Origin: Pseudoalteromonas sp. G4
Lineage (GTDB): Bacteria; Pseudomonadota; Gammaproteobacteria; Enterobacterales; Alteromonadaceae
Assembly: GCF_028875915.1 (NCBI RefSeq)
Contig: NZ_JAPEHW010000007.1
Coordinates: 1 to 64,000, forward strand
Direction of reading: 5' to 3'
Length of the DNA: 64,000 nucleotides
In this document: piece after piece, positions 11,028-20,090 of the stretch
How the letters are laid out: each line of letters begins with the position of its first letter
Numbering within the stretch: the first letter of the stretch is position 1
Notes under the pieces: generated by a model
What the model was told of the DNA's origin: nothing
Seen by the model: only the letters and a program-made list of their open reading frames with translations
Database searches by the model: none
Program-made: the position numbers and the translations under genes

Positions 11028-11862
11028 ACTTTATTAAACTAATCTTAGTGGCTGCCAAGTCTATTTTACCTTCTTTAAACAAATGACCGATGGCACGTTT
11101 AAAGTTTGCTTTACTACAACCGAACATTTTTTTTATGGCAACAGGATCTGATTTATCTCCAAGATGGATCACGCCATTCTCTGAGAATAGCTTTTTATAA
11201 ATTTCATCGGACAATTCATTTGAACCTGCAACGCCAGGCTTAGATAGACGGATATCTAACTTTCCATCTTCACGCACCTTTGCAACATAAGCTTGTAGCT
11301 TTTGACCGATAAAAAGAGGTTTGAAAACTTGATCAGTAAACACCATGCCCCAAAACTCATTATTAACAATTACTTTAAAACCAAGATCAGTTCGTCCTGC
11401 AATAATAATTGAAACTTCTTGCGACTTTTTAAAGCCAGTGGATTCAGGTTTTACAAACTTATTTAAATTTGATGAACCACATAAACGTTGTGAGGCTTTA
11501 TCTAAATATAGTTTTACAAGATATGATCTCGATAATTCAAATTTTGGCTTTTGTTCATTAAAAGGAACAAGCAATTCTTTACCAATACCTAAATCAACAA
11601 AAGCACCAATCTTATTGATAGAAGTTACTTGAAGAAGTGCAAAATCACCTAATTGAGCAATTGGTGTTTTGGTTGTTGCAGTTAAATTGCCTTGCTCTTC
11701 ATAAACAAACACATCGATTGATTGTTTTGTAGTTAAGCCCTCAGGCAATTCGTCTTTCTTTAAAAAAACTTCGCCATTGCCTTGATGATCAGTTAAATAA
11801 GCACCTTCATAAGCAATTTCATTAACAATGAGATTGTTGATTTTTCCAAGTTGAATACTCAT
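11026..11862 (-). CDS. CvfB/YitL-family S1 RNA-binding protein
   Basis: This 278-aa protein has tandem S1/OB-type domains (one clear core is GDFALLQVTSINKIGAFVDLG near residue 75) and a C-terminal winged-helix-like segment (KKMFGCSKANFKRAIGHLFKEGKI). That is the layout of CvfB in Staphylococcus and YitL in Bacillus, RNA-binding proteins that affect gene expression. It follows a DEAD-box helicase with TAATG coupling, so a joint role in RNA remodelling is a reasonable inference. The precise substrate is unknown. Confidence 0.82.
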   Translation of the reverse strand: MSIQLGKINNLIVNEIAYEGAYLTDHQGNGEVFLKKDELPEGLTTKQSIDVFVYEEQGNLTATTKTPIAQLGDFALLQVTSINKIGAFVDLGIGKELLVPFNEQKPKFELSRSYLVKLYLDKASQRLCGSSNLNKFVKPESTGFKKSQEVSIIIAGRTDLGFKVIVNNEFWGMVFTDQVFKPLFIGQKLQAYVAKVREDGKLDIRLSKPGVAGSNELSDEIYKKLFSENGVIHLGDKSDPVAIKKMFGCSKANFKRAIGHLFKEGKIDLAATKISLIK

Positions 11863-13193
11863 TATTCATCATCCTTTATTTTGCGGCGTTTTAGTGGCGC
11901 GACACCATCAACATCAAACGGCGCAGGTATCGCCTTAGCCGGTTTTGCTTTTCTTGGTTTGTTGTATGTCTTTTTGGTATTTGCTTTCTTTTTGCTTTGA
12001 TTTACTTTTTTCGTATCTTTAACTGTTTCTGATTTATCTTTAAAACCTTTAAATTTACCTACTAGTCCTGCTAATTCAGAAAAACCAATTCGTCTGTTTA
12101 AATAACTTTCAATTGCTTTAAAGCTTTGCCAATCTTTTGCACTTACTAAAGATAAGGCCGTACCTTTAAAACCCGCACGACCAGTACGACCGATTCGATG
12201 AACATATTCTTCAGCTTGTTTTGGTAAATCAAAATTAATAACTTGAGATACGTTTAATAGATCAAGACCACGAGAGGCCACATCTGTTGTAACCAATATT
12301 TGCGCATGACCACGTGAAAACGAATCCATAATCGAAGTACGCTTACTTTGGTTCATATCTCCCGACAAAGCTAACGTTTTAAACCCCGTTTCTTCTAATA
12401 ATTCAGAAAGTTTAACGGTATCTTCTCGGGTTGCAGTAAAAATTATTTGCTGACCAGACTCAGCTTGTTTTGTAGCTGCTTTTAATAATTCAATTTTGTG
12501 GTCAAGATGATCTGCTAAATAGAATTTTTGTGTAATGTCTTTATGCTCTTGCGTACTTGCGTCAATGGTTACACGCTTAGGATTTTTTAATAAATTACGC
12601 GATAGGGCATCTACTTCTGCATGCTCTAACGTTGCAGAAAAGAAAACTGTTTGCCTAAGACGATGATTAGCAGCCTCATTAATGCGTTCAATTTGTTCTT
12701 TAAAGCCAAGTTCTAACACACGATCAGCTTCATCTAAAATAAGAAGTTCAAGACCTTCTAAGTAGAAATTTTTATCATCAAGATGGTCACATAAACGGCC
12801 TGGGGTCGCCACCACAAATTGTGGGTCTTTGCGCAATGCTTTAACTTGATCATTGTAGTTATCACCACCGACAATTTTTGCCGCTTTTAATGCGGTGCCA
12901 GCAATAATCAACGTCAGTTGTTTATATACTTGATTTGCAAGCTCCCGTGTTGGCGTAATGATCAAAGCGCGTGGATCGCGTTTACTTAGCGCTTTTTGTT
13001 TACTCAATCTGGTAATAGCCGGTAACAAGAAAGCAAATGTTTTACCTGAACCTGTTTTAGATTGAGCAAGTAAGTCATGACCTGCGATTGCAACTGGAAT
13101 TGCTTGTTGCTGAATTTCTGTTGGTGTTGAAATACCAATGTGTGAAAGTTGACTTGCAATGCGTTTATCAACGCCAAGATCTACAAAGGACAA
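11862..13193 (-). CDS. DEAD-box ATP-dependent RNA helicase
   Basis: This 443-aa protein has all superfamily 2 motifs in order: Q motif (PTEIQQQAIP), Walker A AQSKTGSGKT, PTRELANQ, TPGRL, DEAD, SAT, and HRIGRTGRAG. The C-terminal tail (about residues 390-443) is very rich in Lys and Pro and likely binds RNA non-specifically, like those of RhlE and SrmB. I cannot assign it to one E. coli paralogue with confidence. It is the first gene of a two-gene operon with the CvfB-like protein. Confidence 0.92.
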   Translation of the reverse strand: MSFVDLGVDKRIASQLSHIGISTPTEIQQQAIPVAIAGHDLLAQSKTGSGKTFAFLLPAITRLSKQKALSKRDPRALIITPTRELANQVYKQLTLIIAGTALKAAKIVGGDNYNDQVKALRKDPQFVVATPGRLCDHLDDKNFYLEGLELLILDEADRVLELGFKEQIERINEAANHRLRQTVFFSATLEHAEVDALSRNLLKNPKRVTIDASTQEHKDITQKFYLADHLDHKIELLKAATKQAESGQQIIFTATREDTVKLSELLEETGFKTLALSGDMNQSKRTSIMDSFSRGHAQILVTTDVASRGLDLLNVSQVINFDLPKQAEEYVHRIGRTGRAGFKGTALSLVSAKDWQSFKAIESYLNRRIGFSELAGLVGKFKGFKDKSETVKDTKKVNQSKKKANTKKTYNKPRKAKPAKAIPAPFDVDGVAPLKRRKIKDDE

Positions 13194-13306
13194 ATGTGTC
13201 TCTCCACTAATGCGATTGTGGTCAAAAAAATAAAGCCATATTTTACATGAAAGACAAAAACATAGCTAATAACGTATTTTAACTGTGCAAATTATAGTCA
13301 ATTCAA

Positions 13307-13334
13307 TTGAACCTAACACCGTTTCTGATACAAT
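13307..13334 (+). promoter_or_regulatory. Candidate sigma-70 promoter for trhO
   Basis: TTGAAC at 13307-13312, a 16-base spacer and TACAAT at 13329-13334. It lies about 65 bases upstream of the trhO start in a divergent intergenic region. A small hairpin (CCGGA ... TCCGG, 13352-13368) sits in the leader. Confidence 0.5.
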
Positions 13335-13399
13335 AGCGACCCATTTTGGCGCCGGATTTACGTTCCGGTTATTATTTAAAGCTAAACATTAGGTTTATT

Positions 13400-14383
13400 A
13401 TGTCTCAACAATACGTCGTGTGTGCCCTATATAAATTCGTACCTTTGCCTAACTACAAAGAATTACGTCAACCGTTATTAAATACAATGGAACAAAATAA
13501 TGTTCGTGGAACGTTACTTTTAGCTGAAGAAGGTATTAACGGTACCGTTGCTGCAAAAAGAGAAGGTATCGATGCATTACTTTCTTGGTTAGATAAGCAA
13601 CCAGGGCTTGATAATATTGTATCTAAAGAATCTTTCGACGATGAATGTCCTTTCTATCGTACAAAAGTTAAACTTAAAAAAGAAATCGTTACTATGGGTG
13701 TACAAGGTATTGACCCAAAAGAAGTGGTTGGTACTTATGTAAAACCAAAAGATTGGAATGCTTTAATTTCAGATCCGGATGTGGTGTTAGTTGATACGCG
13801 TAACGATTACGAAATTGAAATTGGTACGTTTGAAAATGCAGTAGACCCGAAAACCAAGACATTCAGAGAATTTCCTGAATGGGCTGAGAAAAACCTCGAC
13901 CCTAGCAAAAATAAAAAAGTCGCTATGTTTTGTACCGGTGGTATACGCTGTGAAAAATCAACTGCCTATATGAAAGAACAAGGTTTTGAAGAAGTTTACC
14001 ATCTTGAAGGTGGCATTCTTAAGTACTTAGAAGAAGTACCAAAAGAAGAAACGATGTGGAAGGGTGAATGTTTTGTGTTCGATAACCGTGTAGCAGTAGA
14101 TCATGACTTGAATAAAGGCTCATATGATCAATGCCACGCATGTAGAATGCCAATTACTGAAGAAGAAAAGCAGCATGAGGCATACCAAGAAGGTTTATCG
14201 TGCCATCATTGTATCAATACAGTGAGTGATGAACAGCGTGAACGTTTTGCTGAGCGTCAAAAGCAAATAGAGCTAGCAAAAGCCCGTGGTGAAGGCCATA
14301 TTGGTAATGAAGCACAAGAAACTATTGCAAAACGCAAAGCTGAGAAAGCCGCTCGTAAAAAAGCGCAATCAGAAAACGCTTAA
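13400..14383 (+). CDS. trhO: tRNA uridine(34) hydroxylase TrhO (rhodanese family)
   Basis: TrhO/YceA (327 aa) performs the O2-dependent formation of 5-hydroxyuridine at the tRNA wobble position (family knowledge). The N-terminal ferredoxin-like domain is followed by a rhodanese domain with the catalytic cysteine in [12 protein letters not shown] near residue 180. A C-terminal part holds two CxxC pairs (CHAC and CHHC) that may bind metal. The long frame is open upstream, but [13 protein letters not shown] at 13400 fits the family and has AGG at 13391-13393. The C-terminal 40 residues are a charged Lys/Glu/Arg helix. Confidence 0.92.
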   Translation: MSQQYVVCALYKFVPLPNYKELRQPLLNTMEQNNVRGTLLLAEEGINGTVAAKREGIDALLSWLDKQPGLDNIVSKESFDDECPFYRTKVKLKKEIVTMGVQGIDPKEVVGTYVKPKDWNALISDPDVVLVDTRNDYEIEIGTFENAVDPKTKTFREFPEWAEKNLDPSKNKKVAMFCTGGIRCEKSTAYMKEQGFEEVYHLEGGILKYLEEVPKEETMWKGECFVFDNRVAVDHDLNKGSYDQCHACRMPITEEEKQHEAYQEGLSCHHCINTVSDEQRERFAERQKQIELAKARGEGHIGNEAQETIAKRKAEKAARKKAQSENA

Positions 14384-14394
14384 AATATCGTTTT

Positions 14395-14423
14395 AAAAAA
14401 ACCGGCTTTTTGCCGGTTTTTTT
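14395..14423. terminator. Bidirectional terminator between trhO and asnB
   Basis: A 12-bp stem (AAAAAAACCGGC / GCCGGTTTTTTT) with a TTTTT loop serves the two convergent genes. Confidence 0.92.
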
Positions 14424-14450
14424 ATTTTATAATCAGTTTAATTAAAACAA

Positions 14451-16112
14451 CTAGTAGGCTTCGTTATGAACACCTGCTGCACGACCTGATGGATCGGCAT
14501 TGTTTTTAAAACTTTCATCCCACTCAAGAGCCGCTTCAGTAGAGCAGGCAACTGACTTACCATGTGGAACCGTTTTCGCTGCAGCATCACCTGGAAAGTG
14601 CTCTTCAAAAATTGAACGATAGTAATATGCTTCTTTTGTTTGTGGCGTGTTGATTGGATATTTAAACGCAGCAGCTTCCATCATTTGGTCGCTTACAATC
14701 GATTCAACATGCTCTTTTAATGTATCAATCCAGCTGTAACCAACGCCATCTGAGAATTGTTCTTTTTGGCGCCATAATACTTCATCAGGCAAATAGCCAT
14801 CGAATGCTTCACGAATAATGTGTTTCTCAATTTTACCGTCTTTACACATTTTACCTTCAGGGTTAATACGCATTGCCGTATCAACAAACTCTTTATCTAA
14901 GAAAGGCACACGCGCTTCAACACCCCAAGCTGCCATCGATTTGTTTGCTCGCAAACAATCAAACTGGTGTAACTTGCTAACTTTGCGGTTAAGCTCGTCA
15001 TGAAACTCTTTCGCATTTGGTGCTTTATGGAAATATAAATACCCGCCAAATAATTCATCTGCGCCTTCACCAGAAAGCACCATTTTTATGCCCATCGCTT
15101 TAATATAACGAGCCATTAAATACATAGGTGTAGAAGCACGAATTGTTGTAACATCATATGTTTCAATATGATAAATAACTTCTTTAAGTGCATCTATACC
15201 TTGTTGAATTGTAAAGGTAATAGGGTGGTGAACAGTGCCAATAGCATCTGCAACTTTTTGTGCGGCAGCTAAATCAGGTGAACCTTCTAAACCGATTGAA
15301 AAAGAGTGTAATTGTGGCCACCATGCTTTCGATTCATCGTTATCTTCAACACGTTTAGCAGCAAACATTTGCGTAATAGCTGAAATAACCGATGAATCTA
15401 AGCCGCCTGAGAGTAAAACACCATAAGGTACATCACACATCAATTGACGTTTTACAGCGGCCTCTAGGCCTTCTTTAACATCACTTGCTTTTGCTTTATT
15501 GTCTTTTACTGCATCATAGCTTTGCCAATCACGTGCGTAATACGGTCGGATTACACCATCTTGGCTCCATAAGTAATGGCCTGGAGGAAACTCCTCAATG
15601 GTTTTACAAATTGGCGCTAATGCTTTCATCTCAGAGGCTACATAAAAGTTACCATGCTCATCACGACCTGTATAAAGTGGGATGATACCAATGTGATCAC
15701 GGCCGATTAGATAAGCATCTTTTTCTTCATCGTATAAACAAAAGGCGAAAATACCGTTTAAATCATCTAAAAACTCAGGGCCTTTTTGCTTGTAAAGTGC
15801 AAGTAACACTTCACAATCTGACTCAGTCTGAAACGCGAAATCTACAGCTAACTCTTCTTTAAGCTGTTTATGGTTATAAATTTCACCATTTACCGCAAGT
15901 ACATTTGTTTTCTCAGGGTTGTATAGTGGTTGTGCACCACTTGAGACACCTACAATTGCCAAACGTTCATGCACTAAAATTGCTTTTTCAGATGAATATA
16001 CACCAGACCAATCAGGACCGCGGTGACGTAATAACTTCGACATTTCGATTGCTTGCGAACGCAACTGCGCTGCATCTGTTCTGATATCTAATACGCCAAA
16101 AATTGAACACAT
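14451..16112 (-). CDS. asnB: Glutamine-hydrolysing asparagine synthase B
   Basis: AsnB (553 aa, E. coli 554) converts aspartate to asparagine using glutamine and ATP. Cys2 is the N-terminal glutaminase nucleophile (MCSIFGV). The amidotransferase domain fills about residues 1-200. The synthetase domain has the PP-loop LSGGLDSS near residue 235 and GEGADELFGGY near 350. It is a stand-alone gene, with an AT-rich upstream region and no operon partner. Confidence 0.97.
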   Translation of the reverse strand: MCSIFGVLDIRTDAAQLRSQAIEMSKLLRHRGPDWSGVYSSEKAILVHERLAIVGVSSGAQPLYNPEKTNVLAVNGEIYNHKQLKEELAVDFAFQTESDCEVLLALYKQKGPEFLDDLNGIFAFCLYDEEKDAYLIGRDHIGIIPLYTGRDEHGNFYVASEMKALAPICKTIEEFPPGHYLWSQDGVIRPYYARDWQSYDAVKDNKAKASDVKEGLEAAVKRQLMCDVPYGVLLSGGLDSSVISAITQMFAAKRVEDNDESKAWWPQLHSFSIGLEGSPDLAAAQKVADAIGTVHHPITFTIQQGIDALKEVIYHIETYDVTTIRASTPMYLMARYIKAMGIKMVLSGEGADELFGGYLYFHKAPNAKEFHDELNRKVSKLHQFDCLRANKSMAAWGVEARVPFLDKEFVDTAMRINPEGKMCKDGKIEKHIIREAFDGYLPDEVLWRQKEQFSDGVGYSWIDTLKEHVESIVSDQMMEAAAFKYPINTPQTKEAYYYRSIFEEHFPGDAAAKTVPHGKSVACSTEAALEWDESFKNNADPSGRAAGVHNEAY

Positions 16113-16435
16113 AATAACTTCCTCATTCTTTTCAAAATACTTATCTTGGATAAGTTTGTTAATTTATTTGTATCAAACTCAAAAGCAGAAGTCACATCAA
16201 AATGAACATATTTTAACAAACAATCAGCTTTGATTTTAATTCATCAATAAAGTTGGCTTAAAAATGAATATAATTAATTTAAAGCGCCTTAATTCATTGA
16301 ATAATTGAGAATTCGTTAATTGCTGGAGATTTTTAATCAAGATCAAGTTTTAGAGTTATTTTATGGAATAACATTGACATTAAACTTATTTATTATCAGG
16401 ATAGGTTTTAGGAACATAAGCGAGTGTAAATTAAA
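16113..16435. promoter_or_regulatory. Divergent promoter region of asnB and the sortase operon
   Basis: This 323-base gap holds no gene that I can see. A perfect -35 hexamer TTGACA lies at 16374-16379, but the best -10 at 17 bases (CAGGAT, 16397-16402) is poor, so the sortase promoter may need an activator. The rest is AT-rich, with no clear operator. Confidence 0.4.
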
Positions 16436-17110
16436 GTGATTAAAAGGAAATTTCACTTATATATTGAAAGAGTATTTTGGCTAGCTGGGGTAATTATCCT
16501 TGGCCATTATGGTTTTTCACAATTTATCAAGTCTGCTCAAGCAGAAATGGATATTGCACAATTCCATAAATCACAAAATTACACGCAAACAGACACAAAG
16601 AGTACAAAAACGGATACGCTGACTGTTGATACAGAGCTTAAACTTGACGCAACACCAGCTAATTTTTCTCTTTGGTCAAAATCCGCAAAAGACAAATACC
16701 AAAAACTATCTAAAAGCGAAGCGCCAATTGCAATCATGGAAATTGAACGTTTATCTATGAAAGTACCAATTTTCCAAGGTGCTAGTGATGACAATATGGA
16801 CAGAGGTGCTGGTTGGGTATCACATACCGCTTTTTTTGATGAACCGGATGGCAATATAGGCATTGCCGGACATCGTGACTCTTGGTTCAGATCGTTAAAA
16901 GATGTTCAAATTGGCGACACAATTAGTGTTCAAACTATAAGTGGTACTGAATTGTACACAGTTTTTCAAACCAAAATCGTAAAGCCAAATAATGTGGATG
17001 TATTGCGCTTTACACCGTCAAAACAACTAACGCTTGTGACATGCTATCCCTTTTATTTTTTAGGGGATGCTCCTGAGCGTTTTATTGTGATGGCAAACCC
17101 CTTAAATTAA
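16436..17110 (+). CDS. Class D-like sortase
   Basis: This sortase-family transpeptidase (224 aa) has an N-terminal membrane anchor (about residues 13-32) and a catalytic beta-barrel at residues 95-222. The triad is complete: His146 in GIAGHRDSW, Cys203 in TLVTCYPF and Arg215 in APERFIV. The start is GTG at 16436 with no strong Shine-Dalgarno, so expression may be low. It lies 17 bases before a secreted protein carrying an LPKTA sorting signal, which is its obvious substrate. Gram-negative sortases are uncommon, and the acceptor is unknown. I place it in class D by size and motif spacing; a class E-like assignment is possible. Confidence 0.9.
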   Translation: MIKRKFHLYIERVFWLAGVIILGHYGFSQFIKSAQAEMDIAQFHKSQNYTQTDTKSTKTDTLTVDTELKLDATPANFSLWSKSAKDKYQKLSKSEAPIAIMEIERLSMKVPIFQGASDDNMDRGAGWVSHTAFFDEPDGNIGIAGHRDSWFRSLKDVQIGDTISVQTISGTELYTVFQTKIVKPNNVDVLRFTPSKQLTLVTCYPFYFLGDAPERFIVMANPLN

Positions 17111-17127
17111 TGTTATGGAGAATAATG

Positions 17128-17682
17128 ATGAATAGAAACAAGCTAGCAAGTATCGTAGGTGCAGGCATTTTATTAAGTTCTGGTGCTGTTTTTGCAAACG
17201 ATAAACAATGTAGCGATGTTATTTACGCATCTTCAGTTACTAGTGAATTCCCTGAAATTCAACAAGCATGTAAAGGTGTAGTTGAACGTAACGGTGAGTC
17301 ATTCACTAAATTAGTAGCGCATATTGGGAAAACAGACCAATTAGGTCGTACACGCTTACAACTTCGTTTAGATGATGACAAGCTAGGTAAAGTTCACCGA
17401 ATTAAACCAAATAAAAACCTTGCAGTTAGTACGCATAGCGGTGAGAAAATTACTTGGGCTGAATTAGCGCCTTATCAAGATATTACGGTATACGTACCAC
17501 ATGATCGCTGGGCTTTTGTATCAATTGATGAAGAAGAAACAGCACCAGTTGAAGAAATTGTAATTATTGAAGAGCCTGAAGAACTGCCAAAAACAGCTAG
17601 CAACCAACACTTACCAGCTGTGTTGGGTGGCCTGTTGTTATTAGTAGGTGGTCTTCTTACAATGCGTAGAAAATCAAATTAA
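17128..17682 (+). CDS. Secreted sortase substrate with C-terminal LPKTA signal
   Basis: This 184-aa protein is bipartite for export and anchoring. Residues 1-23 are a signal peptide (cleavage probably after VFA). LPKTA at 153-157 is a sortase recognition motif, followed by a hydrophobic helix (162-178) and a positive RRK tail (180-182). The mature domain (24-135) has two cysteines (28 and 48) and no family that I recognise. An acidic linker (134-152, many Glu) precedes the signal. GGAG at 17117-17120 supports the ATG at 17128; the ATG at 17125 is also possible. It is cotranscribed with the sortase and ended by a strong terminator. Confidence 0.88.
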   Translation: MNRNKLASIVGAGILLSSGAVFANDKQCSDVIYASSVTSEFPEIQQACKGVVERNGESFTKLVAHIGKTDQLGRTRLQLRLDDDKLGKVHRIKPNKNLAVSTHSGEKITWAELAPYQDITVYVPHDRWAFVSIDEEETAPVEEIVIIEEPEELPKTASNQHLPAVLGGLLLLVGGLLTMRRKSN

Positions 17683-17708
17683 TAACAATTTAATTATTAA
17701 AGATAAGA

Positions 17709-17734
17709 AAAAACCCCTCAATTGAGGGGTTTTT
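17709..17734. terminator. Terminator after the sortase operon
   Basis: A perfect palindrome: AAAAACCCCTC pairs with GAGGGGTTTTT around AATT. It can act on both strands for the convergent liu operon, although the sco end is 59 bases further on. Confidence 0.9.
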
Positions 17735-17792
17735 GTTGGGTTTCTCAGTGTTCATTACACCGGGAATGAGGAACTGTTACTGTGTAAGCGGT

Positions 17793-18449
17793 TTACACTG
17801 TCATTTCAGGAATATCACCTTCAACGATTAACTTACCAGCCGTTTTACTGATAATTTCGTCAACACTTACACCTGGTGCGCGCTCTAATAAATAAAATGC
17901 ACCGTCTTTAACTTCTAACACGGCTAAATCGGTTACGATTTTCTTAACGCAGTTAACGCCAGTCAGTGGTAACGTGCATGATTCAAGTAACTTTGATTCA
18001 CCGTGTTTATTGGCGTGGGTCATGGTAACTACAATATTTTTTGCACCTGCCACTAAATCCATTGCGCCACCCATGCCTTTAACAAGCTTTTTAGGGATCA
18101 TCCAAGAAGCAATATTTCCTTGTTGATCAACCTCAAAGGCACCAAGTACTGTTAAATCTACATGACCACCACGGATCATTGCAAAGCTTTCGGCACTATT
18201 AAATATTGCCGCACCTGTGGCTGCTGTAACGGTTTCTTTACCCGCGTTGATCATATCCGCGTCAACTTGGTCACGAGTAGGGTATGGCCCCATACCTAAT
18301 AAGCCATTTTCAGACTGCAGCATTACTTCCATACCATCGGGTACATAGTTGGCAACCAAAGTAGGGATACCAATGCCTAAATTAACGTAATAACCGTCTT
18401 GAAGTTCTTGTGCAACACGCATTGCAACTTGTTCTCTTGATAACGCCAT
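17793..18449 (-). CDS. scoB: 3-oxoacid CoA-transferase subunit B (SCOT beta)
   Basis: The beta subunit (218 aa) carries the catalytic glutamate in [12 protein letters not shown] near residue 46. With subunit A it moves CoA from succinyl-CoA to acetoacetate, so the acetoacetate released by HMG-CoA lyase can be used. It is the last gene of the liu operon, 8 bases after scoA. A small inverted repeat (GTGTAA ... TTTACAC, 17782-17798) overlaps its stop codon. Confidence 0.93.
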   Translation of the reverse strand: MALSREQVAMRVAQELQDGYYVNLGIGIPTLVANYVPDGMEVMLQSENGLLGMGPYPTRDQVDADMINAGKETVTAATGAAIFNSAESFAMIRGGHVDLTVLGAFEVDQQGNIASWMIPKKLVKGMGGAMDLVAGAKNIVVTMTHANKHGESKLLESCTLPLTGVNCVKKIVTDLAVLEVKDGAFYLLERAPGVSVDEIISKTAGKLIVEGDIPEMTV

Positions 18450-18457
18450 GTTGCCTC

Positions 18458-19156
18458 CTAATCTTTTGTAGTAACACGTTCGATGCGTTTTTCAAAGTTA
18501 CCTTTAATCACGCGATTAACATAAATGCCTGGAGTATGGATTTCGCTTGGTGAAAGTTCACCTGGCTCAACAATCTCTTCTACTTCAGCTACGGTGATTT
18601 TACCCGCCGTTGCGGCCATAGGGTTAAAGTTCATGGCTGTGTGTCGAAACACTAAGTTACCGTAGCGATCTGCTTTCCACGCTTTTACAATGGCAAATTC
18701 ACCGGTAATTGACTCTTCAAGAATATACGGGCGACCGTCAAACTCTTTTACTTCTTTGCCCTCAGCCACCGGTGTACCGTAACCCGTTGCGGTATAAAAC
18801 GCAGGGATACCGGCACCGCCAGCACGCATTTTCTCAGCAAGCGTACCTTGTGGCGTAAGCTCTACTTCAATTTCACCATTTAGCAATTGCTGTTCAAAAA
18901 TCGCGTTTTCACCAACGTATGATGCGATGATTTTTTTAATTTGCTTGTCGTGTAATAAAATACCTAAGCCAAAGTCATCCACACCACAGTTATTTGAAAC
19001 TACGGTAAGATCAGTGGTTTTTCTACGTTTAATTTCTGCGATTAAGCCCTCTGGAATACCACATAAGCCAAATCCGCCTGCGATAACAGTATCGCCGTCT
19101 TTAATGCCTTCAAGTGCGTCTTGGTAATTGTCGACGACCTTATTAAAACCTGCCAT
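18458..19156 (-). CDS. scoA: 3-oxoacid CoA-transferase subunit A (SCOT alpha)
   Basis: The alpha subunit (232 aa) has the glycine-rich CoA-binding motif [16 protein letters not shown] near residue 25 and the [16 protein letters not shown] segment near 115, both typical of SCOT/AtoD. It pairs with the next gene. Being in the liu operon rather than with atoB fits a role in finishing leucine breakdown: acetoacetate plus succinyl-CoA gives acetoacetyl-CoA. Confidence 0.93.
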   Translation of the reverse strand: MAGFNKVVDNYQDALEGIKDGDTVIAGGFGLCGIPEGLIAEIKRRKTTDLTVVSNNCGVDDFGLGILLHDKQIKKIIASYVGENAIFEQQLLNGEIEVELTPQGTLAEKMRAGGAGIPAFYTATGYGTPVAEGKEVKEFDGRPYILEESITGEFAIVKAWKADRYGNLVFRHTAMNFNPMAATAGKITVAEVEEIVEPGELSPSEIHTPGIYVNRVIKGNFEKRIERVTTKD

Positions 19157-19190
19157 AAAATTCTCCTGAACGAGTAGGGCGAGAAATCGG

Positions 19191-20090
19191 TTAAGTTAGT
19201 TTGGCTTTTAATGCCAGTGAAACTTTACTTGTTGGTTGTTTATTTAATGCTTCACTAATTTGCCAACCTGCTTGGGCTAGCATTTCTAAATCAATTCCAT
19301 GCTCAATGCCAAGTCCATTAAGCATATAAATTAAATCCTCAGTGGCAAGATTTCCTGACGCACCAGCAGCATAAGGGCAGCCACCAAGGCCAGCAACGGC
19401 TGAATCGACGGTTTTAATGCCCATATTAAGCGCGGTATACACGTTAGCAAGTGCTTGACCGTAGGTATCGTGAAAGTGTACAGCTAACTTGTCAGCAGAT
19501 ACTTGCTCCAGCAGGGCGTTTAATAATTGTTCGGTAGATTGAGGTGTGCCAACACCGATGGTGTCACCAAGTGATACTTCGTAGCAGCCCATAGCTAACA
19601 GCTTTTTGGTTACTTTTACAACAGTATCAAGGCTAACAGCACCATCGTATGGGCAACCCATAACACACGACACATAACCGCGTACCGGAATATTATGTTG
19701 CTTAGCAAAATCCATCACAGGTTGAAAGCGTGTTATAGATTCATCAATCGAACAATTAATGTTTTTCTGAGTAAAGGCTTCGCTTGCTGCGGTAAAAATT
19801 GCAAACTCATTTGCGCCTGCATTAAAAGCAAGCTCAGCACCTTTTAAATTAGGAGTAAGCGCACTGAATGTGGTGAGCTCACTTTTATCAATTTGGTCTA
19901 ATACGTCGCTAGAATCTGCCATTTGTGGCACCCATTTAGGTGACACAAATGCGCCGGCTTCAAGATGCTTAACGCCAGCTTTTGCAAGCGCGTTAATCAG
20001 CAATACTTTATCTTGACTTGAAACTGAACTTTCATTTTGCAAGCCATCACGAGCGCCTACTTCAACTACTTTTACAAACTTTGGTTGCAT
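19191..20090 (-). CDS. liuE: Hydroxymethylglutaryl-CoA lyase
   Basis: HMG-CoA lyase (299 aa) splits HMG-CoA into acetoacetate and acetyl-CoA, the last committed leucine step. The DRE-type TIM barrel begins with [12 protein letters not shown], and the lyase signature [14 protein letters not shown] near residue 235 contains the catalytic cysteine. Its start overlaps the end of liuD by 19 bases, so translation is probably coupled to ribosomes finishing liuD. Confidence 0.95.
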   Translation of the reverse strand: MQPKFVKVVEVGARDGLQNESSVSSQDKVLLINALAKAGVKHLEAGAFVSPKWVPQMADSSDVLDQIDKSELTTFSALTPNLKGAELAFNAGANEFAIFTAASEAFTQKNINCSIDESITRFQPVMDFAKQHNIPVRGYVSCVMGCPYDGAVSLDTVVKVTKKLLAMGCYEVSLGDTIGVGTPQSTEQLLNALLEQVSADKLAVHFHDTYGQALANVYTALNMGIKTVDSAVAGLGGCPYAAGASGNLATEDLIYMLNGLGIEHGIDLEMLAQAGWQISEALNKQPTSKVSLALKAKLT

